The position numbers and the translations under genes were made by a program. A stretch of DNA of 13,467 bases from Myxococcota bacterium (GTDB lineage Bacteria > Myxococcota > Polyangia > GCA-2747355 > JAKLHH01): NCBI GenBank assembly GCA_022710245.1, contig JAKLHH010000071.1, forward strand, positions 1-13,467, written 5' to 3'. Numbering within the stretch: position 1 is the stretch's first letter; the number at the start of each line of letters is the position of its first letter. The notes under the pieces are model-generated. The model searched no databases and was not told the DNA's origin. It saw nothing but the letters and a program-made list of their open reading frames with translations. This document shows positions 7,785 to 13,281 of the stretch, in pieces.

Positions 7785-8264
7785 GCTCAGCGCTCGCGCT
7801 CATCGCGGACCTGCAGGCCGCACCCGCGGCGCTGGACCAGCTCCGAGGAGGGCGTGCGCGTGGACCGCAGCGGCCGCGCCTATCTCACGTTTCAGGGGCG
7901 GCGCATCGAGGTCGATCGGCGGGACCACGACGACCAGCGAGTTCCCACGACCATGATCTCGATCAGGTCATGCCTGCCTCGTGGCTGCGGTCTGCGGCGC
8001 GTTCGCGGCTCATGCGGGCGAGGAGCGCAAGCCCCGGGCCAGCGGCGACCTGCGCGAGATCTCGAGCTCTCCGCGGAAGGGGGTGCCGCTCTGCTGGCAC
8101 TCTGGCGATGGAACCGTCGGCGAGGGCGCCAACCTGTCGCTCCGCCCGCCGTCAACGAGGCGCGGCCGCTCCGTCGCGCTGGTTCGGAGCGCGCAAGGTG
8201 ATCAGCGTGATTCCATTCCTCGCCGCGAGTTGCAGGCCGTGCATACCCGTGCAATGATACACAT
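7785..8264. other. 480-bp stretch without a convincing gene
   Basis: It holds the left 36-bp repeat (8136-8171) and otherwise only degenerate open frames. One plus-strand stretch (about 7833-7930) reads like protein (VRVDRSGRAYLTFQGRR). GAGGAGG lies 8 nt before a GTG at 7860, but the frame soon turns into arginine-rich nonsense and ends at 8201, so it may be a gene remnant. A minus-strand ORF of 30 codons (8152-8244, containing LQLAARNGITLITL) ends inside the repeat. The end of the stretch must carry the brnTA promoter. It looks like a decayed accessory zone. Confidence 0.5.
8136..8171. repeat. 36-bp direct repeat, left copy flanking brnTA
   Basis: Identical over 36 nt to 8917-8952 and in the same orientation; it starts with GTCGCTCCGCCCGCCGTCAA and contains a NotI-type GCGGCCGC octamer. 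It ends 93 bp before the brnT start. A 13-nt part (AGCGGCCGCGCCT) recurs inverted at 7869-7881. Confidence 0.95.
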
Positions 8265-8588
8265 GTGGCAACGGTCGTGCGGTTCAGGCTTGGTACGCTG
8301 AGGTTCACCTGGGACGTGGACAAGTATGAGACGAATGTCCGCAAGCACGGTGTAACCTTCGAAGAGGCCGCGACGACCTGGGTCGACGCGTTCGCCATCG
8401 AGGTCTTCGACGAAGAACACGCGAGGCACGAGGATCGATGGCTGCGCATCGGCGCGAGCCTGCGAGGAGCATTGCTCGTGACGTGGTGCACCGAGCGCGG
8501 GACCAAGTCGTCCGTGGTGATCCGGATCATCGGCGCACGAAGAGCTACCCCGAACGAGGAGAAGCTGTATGAAAAAACGCGGCCATGA
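8265..8588 (+). CDS. brnT: BrnT-family ribonuclease toxin (type II toxin-antitoxin)
   Basis: Product of 107 residues from a GTG at 8265, matching the BrnT (DUF497) family. Characteristic stretches are LRFTWDVDKYETNVRKHGVT (about 10-29) with FEEAATTW after it, DEEHARHEDRWLRIGASLRG in the middle, and IRIIGARRATPNEEKLYE at the end. BrnT is a RelE-fold toxin that blocks growth by cutting RNA; BrnA neutralises it by forming a tight complex. Family members usually begin close to the F-x-W-D motif, so a later start (GTG 8277 or another non-ATG codon) is possible; no Shine-Dalgarno decides it. The 3' end overlaps brnA by 20 bp, the usual toxin-first order of this family. A CACATGTG palindrome (8260-8267) at the start could be part of a BrnA operator, since BrnA autorepresses. 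Base composition is visibly less GC-rich than the neighbours, suggesting horizontal acquisition. Confidence 0.9.
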   Translation: MATVVRFRLGTLRFTWDVDKYETNVRKHGVTFEEAATTWVDAFAIEVFDEEHARHEDRWLRIGASLRGALLVTWCTERGTKSSVVIRIIGARRATPNEEKLYEKTRP

Positions 8589-8913
8589 CAGCGCTGACGC
8601 GCTGATGCCCGACGACGTCTCCCGGCGGCGGGGCTGGCAGCCGGCGCGGCAGGTCGTGGATCTCACCGAGGCGAAGTTGCCGACGCGGCGAGTCACGATC
8701 AGCCTGGATGAGGACATCGTCGCAATCTTCAAGGCGGAGGCTTTTCGCGGAGGCCCCCGCTACCAGGTAGCCATCAACCAGGCGTTGCGCAGCTATCTTC
8801 GCGATCGCGAGCGGTCGGAAGCGCGCTACGCGGCAGAGACGGTGTTGAAGGCGCTCGAGGATCGCGCGGTGGTTCGCAAACTGCGACGGCTAGTCAAGGA
8901 CTCCGCGGCGTGA
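8569..8913 (+). CDS. brnA: BrnA-family antitoxin
   Basis: Product of 114 residues. The middle (about 40-78) has the BrnA signature: TRRVTISLDEDIVAIFKAEA, a GGPRYQ link, then INQALRSYL. This forms a ribbon-helix-helix DNA-binding domain; BrnA dimers both bind BrnT and repress the operon. The N-terminal 38 residues are the likely toxin-contacting part, and the C-terminal charged helix (about 80-110) is longer than in many relatives. The ATG at 8569 has GAGGAG at a 7-nt spacing inside brnT, so translation is coupled while brnA keeps its own ribosome site, allowing antitoxin excess. The stop codon at 8911-8913 is only 3 nt from the right 36-bp repeat, so the module fills the right side of the repeat-bounded segment. 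Confidence 0.9.
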   Translation: MKKRGHDSADALMPDDVSRRRGWQPARQVVDLTEAKLPTRRVTISLDEDIVAIFKAEAFRGGPRYQVAINQALRSYLRDRERSEARYAAETVLKALEDRAVVRKLRRLVKDSAA

Positions 8914-8916
8914 CCG

Positions 8917-8952
8917 GTCGCTCCGCCCGCCGTCAACGAGGCGCGGCCGCTC
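8917..8952. repeat. 36-bp direct repeat, right copy flanking brnTA
   Basis: Exact copy of 8136-8171 with a start-to-start distance of 781 bp, beginning 4 nt after the brnA stop. On the minus strand it follows directly on a Kazal-like cysteine motif. Confidence 0.95.
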
Positions 8953-9033
8953 GCAGCCGCACACCGGCGAGTAGATCGTGGGGCACCCGCACGACGAAGC
9001 CTCGTCACAGAGGCCGAGCGTGCGGACGAATTC
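8953..9033 (-). pseudogene. Fragment resembling the start of a Kazal-type inhibitor domain
   Basis: A minus-strand frame of 27 codons reads LCDEASSCGCPTIYSPVCGC at its end. The pattern C-x-C-P-x-I-Y-x-P-V-C-G-C is the first half of Kazal-like domains in secreted proteins, which normally continue with D-G-x-T-Y-x-N-x-C. Here the sequence changes exactly at the edge of the 36-bp repeat to ERPRLVDGGRSD, so the second half is missing. The frame upstream is open but has no clear start or signal peptide. Most likely a truncated remnant; chance resemblance cannot be excluded for so short a motif. Confidence 0.35.
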
Positions 9034-9109
9034 CCTCGTCGCGCGGCGAGCGAGATGCGGTGGATCACGGCGCGGCAGAAGGGCGGCTGGCTCTGGCGCT
9101 GAGCGGCCG

Positions 9110-9394
9110 TTACCTGGCGCCGGCCCCGAGGCGGGCCTCGAGGTCGCGGAGAAGCGGCTCCAGGGTCAGCGCGCGCGCCCGGGTCATCTTCGGATCGACC
9201 ACGTACCAGCTGCGCTTCTCATCGCGCGCCCGCGCGGTCGCGTCGTCGAGCCGCACGCCATAGAGCGCGAGGAGGAGGTCGCGTGCCTCCTGCAGCTGCT
9301 GCCTCGCCGCTCCCTTCTTGTGCTTGGCCAGCGTGGCGATCTGCCCACGCAGCGCCTGGCGCGCCTCGAGGGCCGTCTGGTAGGCGAGGCGCAC
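9110..9394 (-). CDS. Small helical protein downstream of mutS2, unknown function
   Basis: Product of 94 residues starting at a GTG (9394), 25 bp after the mutS2 stop and on the same strand, so probably co-transcribed. It is highly charged and almost wholly helical (e.g. ALRGQIATLAKHKKGAARQQL), with a short SWYVVDPKMTRARAL segment before the last helix. No membrane segment, cysteine or known motif; I recognise no family. The frame stays open for 18 codons upstream of the GTG, into the end of mutS2. That extension reads SGCGGDGPCEPSQD, resembling a lipoprotein cysteine, but it has no start codon or signal peptide. The start is therefore the least certain part. Codon use looks like that of the surrounding genes. 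Confidence 0.6.
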   Translation of the reverse strand: MRLAYQTALEARQALRGQIATLAKHKKGAARQQLQEARDLLLALYGVRLDDATARARDEKRSWYVVDPKMTRARALTLEPLLRDLEARLGAGAR

Positions 9395-9419
9395 GTCCTG
9401 CGAGGGCTCGCAAGGCCCG

Positions 9420-11900
9420 TCACCCCCGCAGCCAGACCACCGTCACGCCCTCGCCGCCGTCGCGCGTCTCCGCCGGGTGGATCCGATCGATCAGCTCGGA
9501 GGAGCCGAGGTGGCTGCGCAGCGCCGAGCGCAGCGCGCCGGTGCCGTGCCCGTGGATGATGAAGAAGACGCCCTCGCCGCCCAGCAGCATGTGGTCGATG
9601 AACTTGTCCGTCTCGGCGAGCGCCTCGTCGACGCGCAGCCCGCGCACGTTGAGCGTGATCGCGTCGGTGCGGATCGGGGTCCGGCGCTCGGACGGGGCCT
9701 GCGCCGGGGCGCGCTCGGGGGGCGCCTCGCGCCGGCGCGGCGGTCCGCTCGGCGCGGCGCCGGCGGGCGCGAGCAGCAGCTCGCCGACCGCGACCTGCGC
9801 GCGGATGCCGCCGACGCGCACCGCGACCTTGCCTCGCTGCGGCGCCTCCAGCACCTCACCGACGCCGCCGAGGCTGGGCGCGACGACCCGCACCCCGGGG
9901 CGCAGGTCCTCCGGCCGCGCCGGGCTGCCCTCGGCCTCGCTCTTCGGCTCGTGCTCGCGGATCTTGGCCGCGGCGGCGCCGATCTGCCGGTCGGCCTGCT
10001 CCAGCCGCTCCTTGCTCGGCGGGCGGCGGAGCAGCGACTGCGCCCGCTCCAGCTCCTGCCGCGCTCGCTTGAGCTCCTCGACCGCCTGGCTGAAGGCGCC
10101 CTGCACCGCGAGCCGCTCCTTCTCGCGCGCCTTCTCCAGCGTCTGACGCTGCTTGACGACCAGCGCCTCCGCCTCCGCCGTCGTCGCCGCCAGCGCCTCC
10201 CGCTGCGCCTCGAGCCGGGTGCGCTCGCCGGCGAGCTGGGTGAGGAGCGCGGCCAGGTCCTGCGCCGCGCTGTCCAGCAGCCCGGCGGCGCGATCCACGA
10301 TCGCCGCCGGGAGCCCCAGCCGGCGCGCCACCGCCAGCGCGCCCGAGGAGCCGGGCACGCCGAGGTGCAGGCGGTAGGTGGGGTGCAGGCGCTCGAGGTC
10401 GAAGCCGACGCTGGCGTTGGCGAAGCGCGGATCGGCCACGGCGAGGCTCTTCAGCCGCTCATAGTGCGTGGTCACCACGACCTGCGCGCCGGCGGCGACC
10501 AGCGCCTCGAGGGCCGCCTGCGCCAGCGCGGCGCCCTCGCCGGGGTCGGTGCCGACCGCGATCTCGTCGAGGAGGATCAGCGCGCCTGGCCGCGCGACGG
10601 CCAGGAACTGCTGCAGGTGCGAGAGGTGCGCGGTGAAGGTGGAGAGGTTCTTCTCGATCGACTGGTCGTCGCCCATCTCGGCGCAGACCACCTCGTAGAC
10701 AGGGAGCTCGCTGTCCGCGCCCGCCGGCAGGTGCATCCCGGCCCGCGCCATCAGCGCGCAGAGGCCGAGCGTCTTCAGGCAGACGGTCTTGCCGCCCGCG
10801 TTGGGCCCGCTGATGATCAGCGCGCGCGCGGCCGAGAGCTCGAGCTCGTTGGGGATGACGCGGGTGCCCGCGAGCACCATCAGCGGGTGCCGGATGCCGT
10901 GGAGCCGCAGGCGCCCGTCGCGCGAGATGCGCGGCCGCTGCGCCTCCAGGCGGGTGGCGAGGCGCGCGCGCGCGTCGATGACGTCGAGCCGCTCGAGGAG
11001 CGCGAGGTTCTTCTCGATCGCCTCCCACTCTTCGCCCACCATCTCGGAGAGCTCGGTGAGGATGCGCGCCTCCTCGCGCGCGACCGCGATCTCGGCCACC
11101 TTCAGCTCGTTGTTGAGCCCGACCACCTCCTGCGGCTCGATGAAGATCGTCGCGCCGCTCGCCGAGGAGCCGTGCACGATGCCCTCCACGGCGGGGCCGG
11201 CGTCGGCCCGGACCGGCAGGACGTAGCGATCCTCGCGCTGCGTGTAGAAGGTGTCCTGCAGGTGCTTGGCGATCTGGGGCACCTCCATCAGCCCGCGCAT
11301 CCGCCGCACCAGCCGCTCGTGCAGCTCGGCGAGCGCGCGCCGGAGCGCGCCCAGCTCGTCGCTGGCGTGGTCGGCGAGGACGCCGCCCTCGTCGAAGGAG
11401 TCGAGGATCGGCCCGGAGACCCCGTCGAGCGGCGCGATGCCGGCGGCGAGGCGCGCGAGCCCGCCAGCGCCCGGTCCTCGCGTCCCTTGCTCCGGGATGA
11501 GACCACGGGCGCCCGGTCCTCGCGTCCCTTCGGGACGCTCGCCCTCGCCGCGATCGCGGAGGAAGCGGGAGAGCTGGCTCCCGGCCTTCAGCGTCTGCGC
11601 CATCTGGATCAGCGTCGGCCCCTCGAGCGTGCCCTCCTTCTGCAGCCTGAGCAGCGGCTGGCGCAGGTCCCAGATCGCCCCGAAGGGGGGCGGGTCGCCC
11701 TGATCGTGGAGCGCCCGCGCCTCGCCGACCAGGTCGAGCTCGGCCTCGACGGCCTCCACCCCTTCGAGGAGCGGCAGCGTGCGCGCTCGCTCCTGGCCCC
11801 GCTCCGTGTGGCAGAGCTCGGCGAGGCGCTCGAGGAGCTCTCCCCAGCCGAGGGCCTCCGACATCTTCTCGCTCACCGTGAAGGGCTGATCCATCTGCAT
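9420..11900 (-). CDS. mutS2: MutS2 ATPase/endonuclease with C-terminal Smr domain
   Basis: Product of 826 residues, near the usual family length. The ATG at 11900 has GAGG at a 7-nt spacing. It lacks the mismatch-recognition domains of MutS. It has the core/lever region (about 1-340), then the ABC ATPase with Walker A GPNAGGKT (365-372), signature region STFTAHLSHLQQF (420-432), Walker B LILLDE (441-446) and H-loop TTHY (477-480). A long coiled-coil clamp follows (about 550-650), then a KOW-like beta segment (about 665-710), and the Smr domain (about 748-826) with HGHGTG (783-788). MutS2 proteins suppress recombination and, in Bacillus, split collided ribosomes. The Smr motif usually reading LDLRG or LDVRG is LNVRG here (N751). 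Residues about 117-147 are a Gly/Arg/Pro-rich insert made of two 14-residue units, generated by a repeat element also found in the glycosyltransferase gene. Confidence 0.96.
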   Translation of the reverse strand: MQMDQPFTVSEKMSEALGWGELLERLAELCHTERGQERARTLPLLEGVEAVEAELDLVGEARALHDQGDPPPFGAIWDLRQPLLRLQKEGTLEGPTLIQMAQTLKAGSQLSRFLRDRGEGERPEGTRGPGARGLIPEQGTRGPGAGGLARLAAGIAPLDGVSGPILDSFDEGGVLADHASDELGALRRALAELHERLVRRMRGLMEVPQIAKHLQDTFYTQREDRYVLPVRADAGPAVEGIVHGSSASGATIFIEPQEVVGLNNELKVAEIAVAREEARILTELSEMVGEEWEAIEKNLALLERLDVIDARARLATRLEAQRPRISRDGRLRLHGIRHPLMVLAGTRVIPNELELSAARALIISGPNAGGKTVCLKTLGLCALMARAGMHLPAGADSELPVYEVVCAEMGDDQSIEKNLSTFTAHLSHLQQFLAVARPGALILLDEIAVGTDPGEGAALAQAALEALVAAGAQVVVTTHYERLKSLAVADPRFANASVGFDLERLHPTYRLHLGVPGSSGALAVARRLGLPAAIVDRAAGLLDSAAQDLAALLTQLAGERTRLEAQREALAATTAEAEALVVKQRQTLEKAREKERLAVQGAFSQAVEELKRARQELERAQSLLRRPPSKERLEQADRQIGAAAAKIREHEPKSEAEGSPARPEDLRPGVRVVAPSLGGVGEVLEAPQRGKVAVRVGGIRAQVAVGELLLAPAGAAPSGPPRRREAPPERAPAQAPSERRTPIRTDAITLNVRGLRVDEALAETDKFIDHMLLGGEGVFFIIHGHGTGALRSALRSHLGSSELIDRIHPAETRDGGEGVTVVWLRG
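11467..11540. repeat. Duplicated palindromic element inside mutS2
   Basis: A 22-nt word occurs exactly at 11467-11488 and 11509-11530 (period 42 bp, 14 codons), each ending in CGTCCCTT. The second copy continues as the hairpin CGTCCCTTCGGGACGCTC (11523-11540). The first lacks the returning arm and runs into GCTCCGGGATGAGAC (11489-11503), the same 15 nt as at 3487-3501. It encodes RGPGA-containing repeats between the first helices of MutS2. Confidence 0.85.
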
Positions 11901-11943
11901 CTCGCGTCCTCGCTGGTCGGCGGCGCGGCCCGCTCGTTTTGTT

Positions 11944-11991
11944 GGTCGCGGCAGCTACGCACGACCGCCCCACCTGTGCGGCGCCGCGACG
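11944..11991 (+). repeat. About 48-bp motif upstream of the thioredoxin-like gene, copy B
   Basis: Partner of 7105-7152: same 13-nt head GGTCGCGGCAGCT, a shared CCGCCC block and a shared GGCGCCG block in the same positions. It lies in the 132-bp divergent gap between mutS2 and the plus-strand lipoprotein gene, just ahead of the predicted -35 box. Confidence 0.45.
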
Positions 11992-11997
11992 ATTTGC

Positions 11998-12026
11998 TTG
12001 CCGTCGCGCCCCGGCCCTCCTAGCCT
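11998..12026 (+). promoter_or_regulatory. Promoter of the thioredoxin-like gene (leaderless)
   Basis: TTGCCG (11998-12003), 17 bp, TAGCCT (12021-12026), then 6 nt to the ATG at 12033. Spacing is ideal for sigma-70, the hexamers are moderate, and no Shine-Dalgarno precedes the ATG. The geometry copies that of the sppA-like promoter. Confidence 0.5.
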
Positions 12027-12032
12027 TGGCTC

Positions 12033-12608
12033 ATGGCCGCCCGGCACCTCAGCCTGCTCACCCTCGCGCTCACCCTCGCGCTCGCCCTCGCCTGCGCCGT
12101 GTCCTCCTGCAGCGGCGCGCCGCCGCGGGGAGAGGCCCCGGCGCCGTCCCTCGCCTCGGAGCTGCCGTTGAAGCTGACGCTGCCGAAGCTGGGTGGAGGC
12201 ACGCTCTCGCTCGAGGCCCTCCGGGGCAAGCCCGTGTTGCTCAGCCTGTTTACCACCTGGTGCCTCCTCTGTCAGGAGGAAGCGCCGCGCCTGGTGCGCC
12301 TGGACGAGCGCTTCCGCGGAGCGGGCCTGCAGGTGGTGGGGATCGCGCTCAACAGCGAGGGCGTGCGCCCCTCCTCGCTGGTCGCGCTCTACGTGGAGCA
12401 GCAGGGGTTCCGCTTCCCGGTGGCGATCGCCGCGCCGGATGACCTCGATCTCGTCGGCGCGCTCGGGCTGACGCCCCCCGAGCGCCTGCCGCGGACGCTG
12501 CTCCTCGACGGGAGCGGTCGCGTCGTCCTCGATCAGGTGGGGGGCACGCGCTTCCAGGCGGTGGAGAACAAGGTGCTCGAGCTCCTCGGGGAGCGCAGGC
12601 CGCGCTAA
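12033..12608 (+). CDS. TlpA-like thioredoxin-fold lipoprotein
   Basis: Product of 191 residues. A hydrophobic N-terminus (LTLALTLALALACA) ends in the lipobox VSSC, with the lipidated cysteine probably C26. A Pro-rich linker follows, then a TlpA/ResA/AhpC-TSA type thioredoxin fold: KLGGGTLSLEALRGKPVLLS, active site TTWCLLC (C77, C80), the GLQVVGIALNSEG strand, cis-proline P153 in RLPRTLLLD, and a C-terminal GSGRVVLDQVGG hairpin. It probably works as a membrane-tethered extracytoplasmic thiol-disulfide reductase, as TlpA and ResA do in cytochrome c maturation or protection of secreted proteins; no cytochrome genes are nearby to fix the substrate. The start is placed by the lipoprotein signal and by the promoter that ends 6 nt before the ATG. 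It is divergent from mutS2 and convergent with the next gene. Confidence 0.9.
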   Translation: MAARHLSLLTLALTLALALACAVSSCSGAPPRGEAPAPSLASELPLKLTLPKLGGGTLSLEALRGKPVLLSLFTTWCLLCQEEAPRLVRLDERFRGAGLQVVGIALNSEGVRPSSLVALYVEQQGFRFPVAIAAPDDLDLVGALGLTPPERLPRTLLLDGSGRVVLDQVGGTRFQAVENKVLELLGERRPR

Positions 12609-12614
12609 GTCGGC

Positions 12615-12641
12615 GATCATGATCCTCGAACGATTCGAGGA
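12615..12641. terminator. Hairpin between convergent genes
   Basis: TCCTCGAA (12623-12630), loop CGA, TTCGAGGA (12634-12641) form a perfect 8-bp stem. Next to it is the 10-bp palindrome GATCATGATC (12615-12624). It sits midway in the 47-bp gap between two convergent stop codons and could serve both strands. There is no T-tract on either side, so efficiency is uncertain. Confidence 0.5.
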
Positions 12642-12655
12642 GCGAGCGCGAGCGA

Positions 12656-13228
12656 CTACTTCCCGTACTTGAAGGTGTACTTGCCGGGGGTCGGGTAGGC
12701 CGACTCGCCGGTGCCGAGCGCGCTCACCATCCGGGTCAGCTCGGAGACCGTGTAGGTGCCGTAGGGCGCCTTCACCGTGACCGGCGCCTTGGGCGTGACG
12801 ATGAGCTTGTAGGCATAGCCCTTGTGCGAGGAGCCGGCGAACTGCACCTCGCCCTTCACGTCCTTGAACAGGCCGCCGCTCTGCATGGCGATGGCGAAGG
12901 CCTTGGTCGGGGTGATGAGGCCGATCTTCTTCATCTGCTTGTCGTCGAGCTTGCTCCCCTGCACGCTCCCGTACTCGGTCTGCCGCCGCTCCAGCGTCAC
13001 CAGCGCCGGGGTCTTCAGCTCGGGCGACTTCACCATCACGATGGTCTTGCCGGTCTGGCTGAAGCCGACCAGCGTCACGTTGTGCTTGCCGGCCCAGACG
13101 TTGTCGATCCCGGCCGCCTTGAGCGCGGTGTAGCGGCCCTCCTGCACGGAGACAGGCCGCATCAGCTTCGGCGCGGCGAGGGCGGAGGTGGCGAAGAGCA
13201 GTGCACAGACAGCGATCAGGGTCTTCAT
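12656..13228 (-). CDS. Small secreted basic protein, unknown function
   Basis: Product of 190 residues. The ATG at 13228 has AGGAG at a 7-nt spacing and starts a clean signal peptide, MKTLIAVCALLFATSALA, with cleavage near ALA-APK (about 18-19). In-frame codons back to 13270 are rejected for lack of a ribosome site. The mature part is about 171 residues, lysine-rich, without cysteines or membrane segments, and looks like an all-beta periplasmic or secreted protein (e.g. HNVTLVGFSQTGKTIVMVK and YAYKLIVTPKAPVTVKAPYG). I recognise no family; GFSQTGKT only superficially resembles a P-loop and lies in a strand-rich context. A sigma-54 promoter lies about 40 bp upstream, so expression probably depends on an enhancer-binding activator and changes with nutrient or developmental state. 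It converges with the thioredoxin-like gene. Confidence 0.85.
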   Translation of the reverse strand: MKTLIAVCALLFATSALAAPKLMRPVSVQEGRYTALKAAGIDNVWAGKHNVTLVGFSQTGKTIVMVKSPELKTPALVTLERRQTEYGSVQGSKLDDKQMKKIGLITPTKAFAIAMQSGGLFKDVKGEVQFAGSSHKGYAYKLIVTPKAPVTVKAPYGTYTVSELTRMVSALGTGESAYPTPGKYTFKYGK

Positions 13229-13265
13229 CGTCGGGCTCCTGGCTTTGGGGGGCGTCCCTCCCTGG

Positions 13266-13281
13266 AGCAACCCGGATGCCA
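13266..13281 (-). promoter_or_regulatory. Sigma-54 (RpoN) -24/-12 promoter
   Basis: The minus strand reads TGGCATCCGGGTTGCT: the -24 element TGGCA and -12 element TTGCT with correct GG-to-GC spacing (consensus TGGCAYR-N4-TTGCW, one mismatch). The predicted start near 13255 gives a leader of about 27 nt containing AGGAG for the gene beginning at 13228. Confidence 0.65.

Noticed and set aside
7869..7881. Third, inverted copy of the 36-bp repeat
   Set aside because: Only 13 nt match and they centre on a GCGGCCGC word, so chance is plausible in this GC-rich DNA.
8152..8244. 30-codon minus-strand ORF (LQLAARNGITLITL)
   Set aside because: It vaguely resembles the end of a PIN-domain toxin but is too short, has no ribosome site and ends inside the repeat.
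8136..8952. Integron cassette with the 36-bp repeats as attC sites
   Set aside because: The repeat has no GTTRRRY/RYYYAAC core sites and cannot fold like attC; no integrase gene is present.
8136..8952. CRISPR array, suggested by two 36-bp repeats
   Set aside because: Only two copies, 781 bp apart, with genes between them rather than spacers.
9477..12023. 848-codon open frame on the plus strand
   Set aside because: Mirror of mutS2; the minus strand has every MutS2 motif, the plus strand none.
13046..13075. P-loop (GFSQTGKT) in the small secreted protein
   Set aside because: The protein has a signal peptide, no Walker B and a beta-rich context; the match is superficial.
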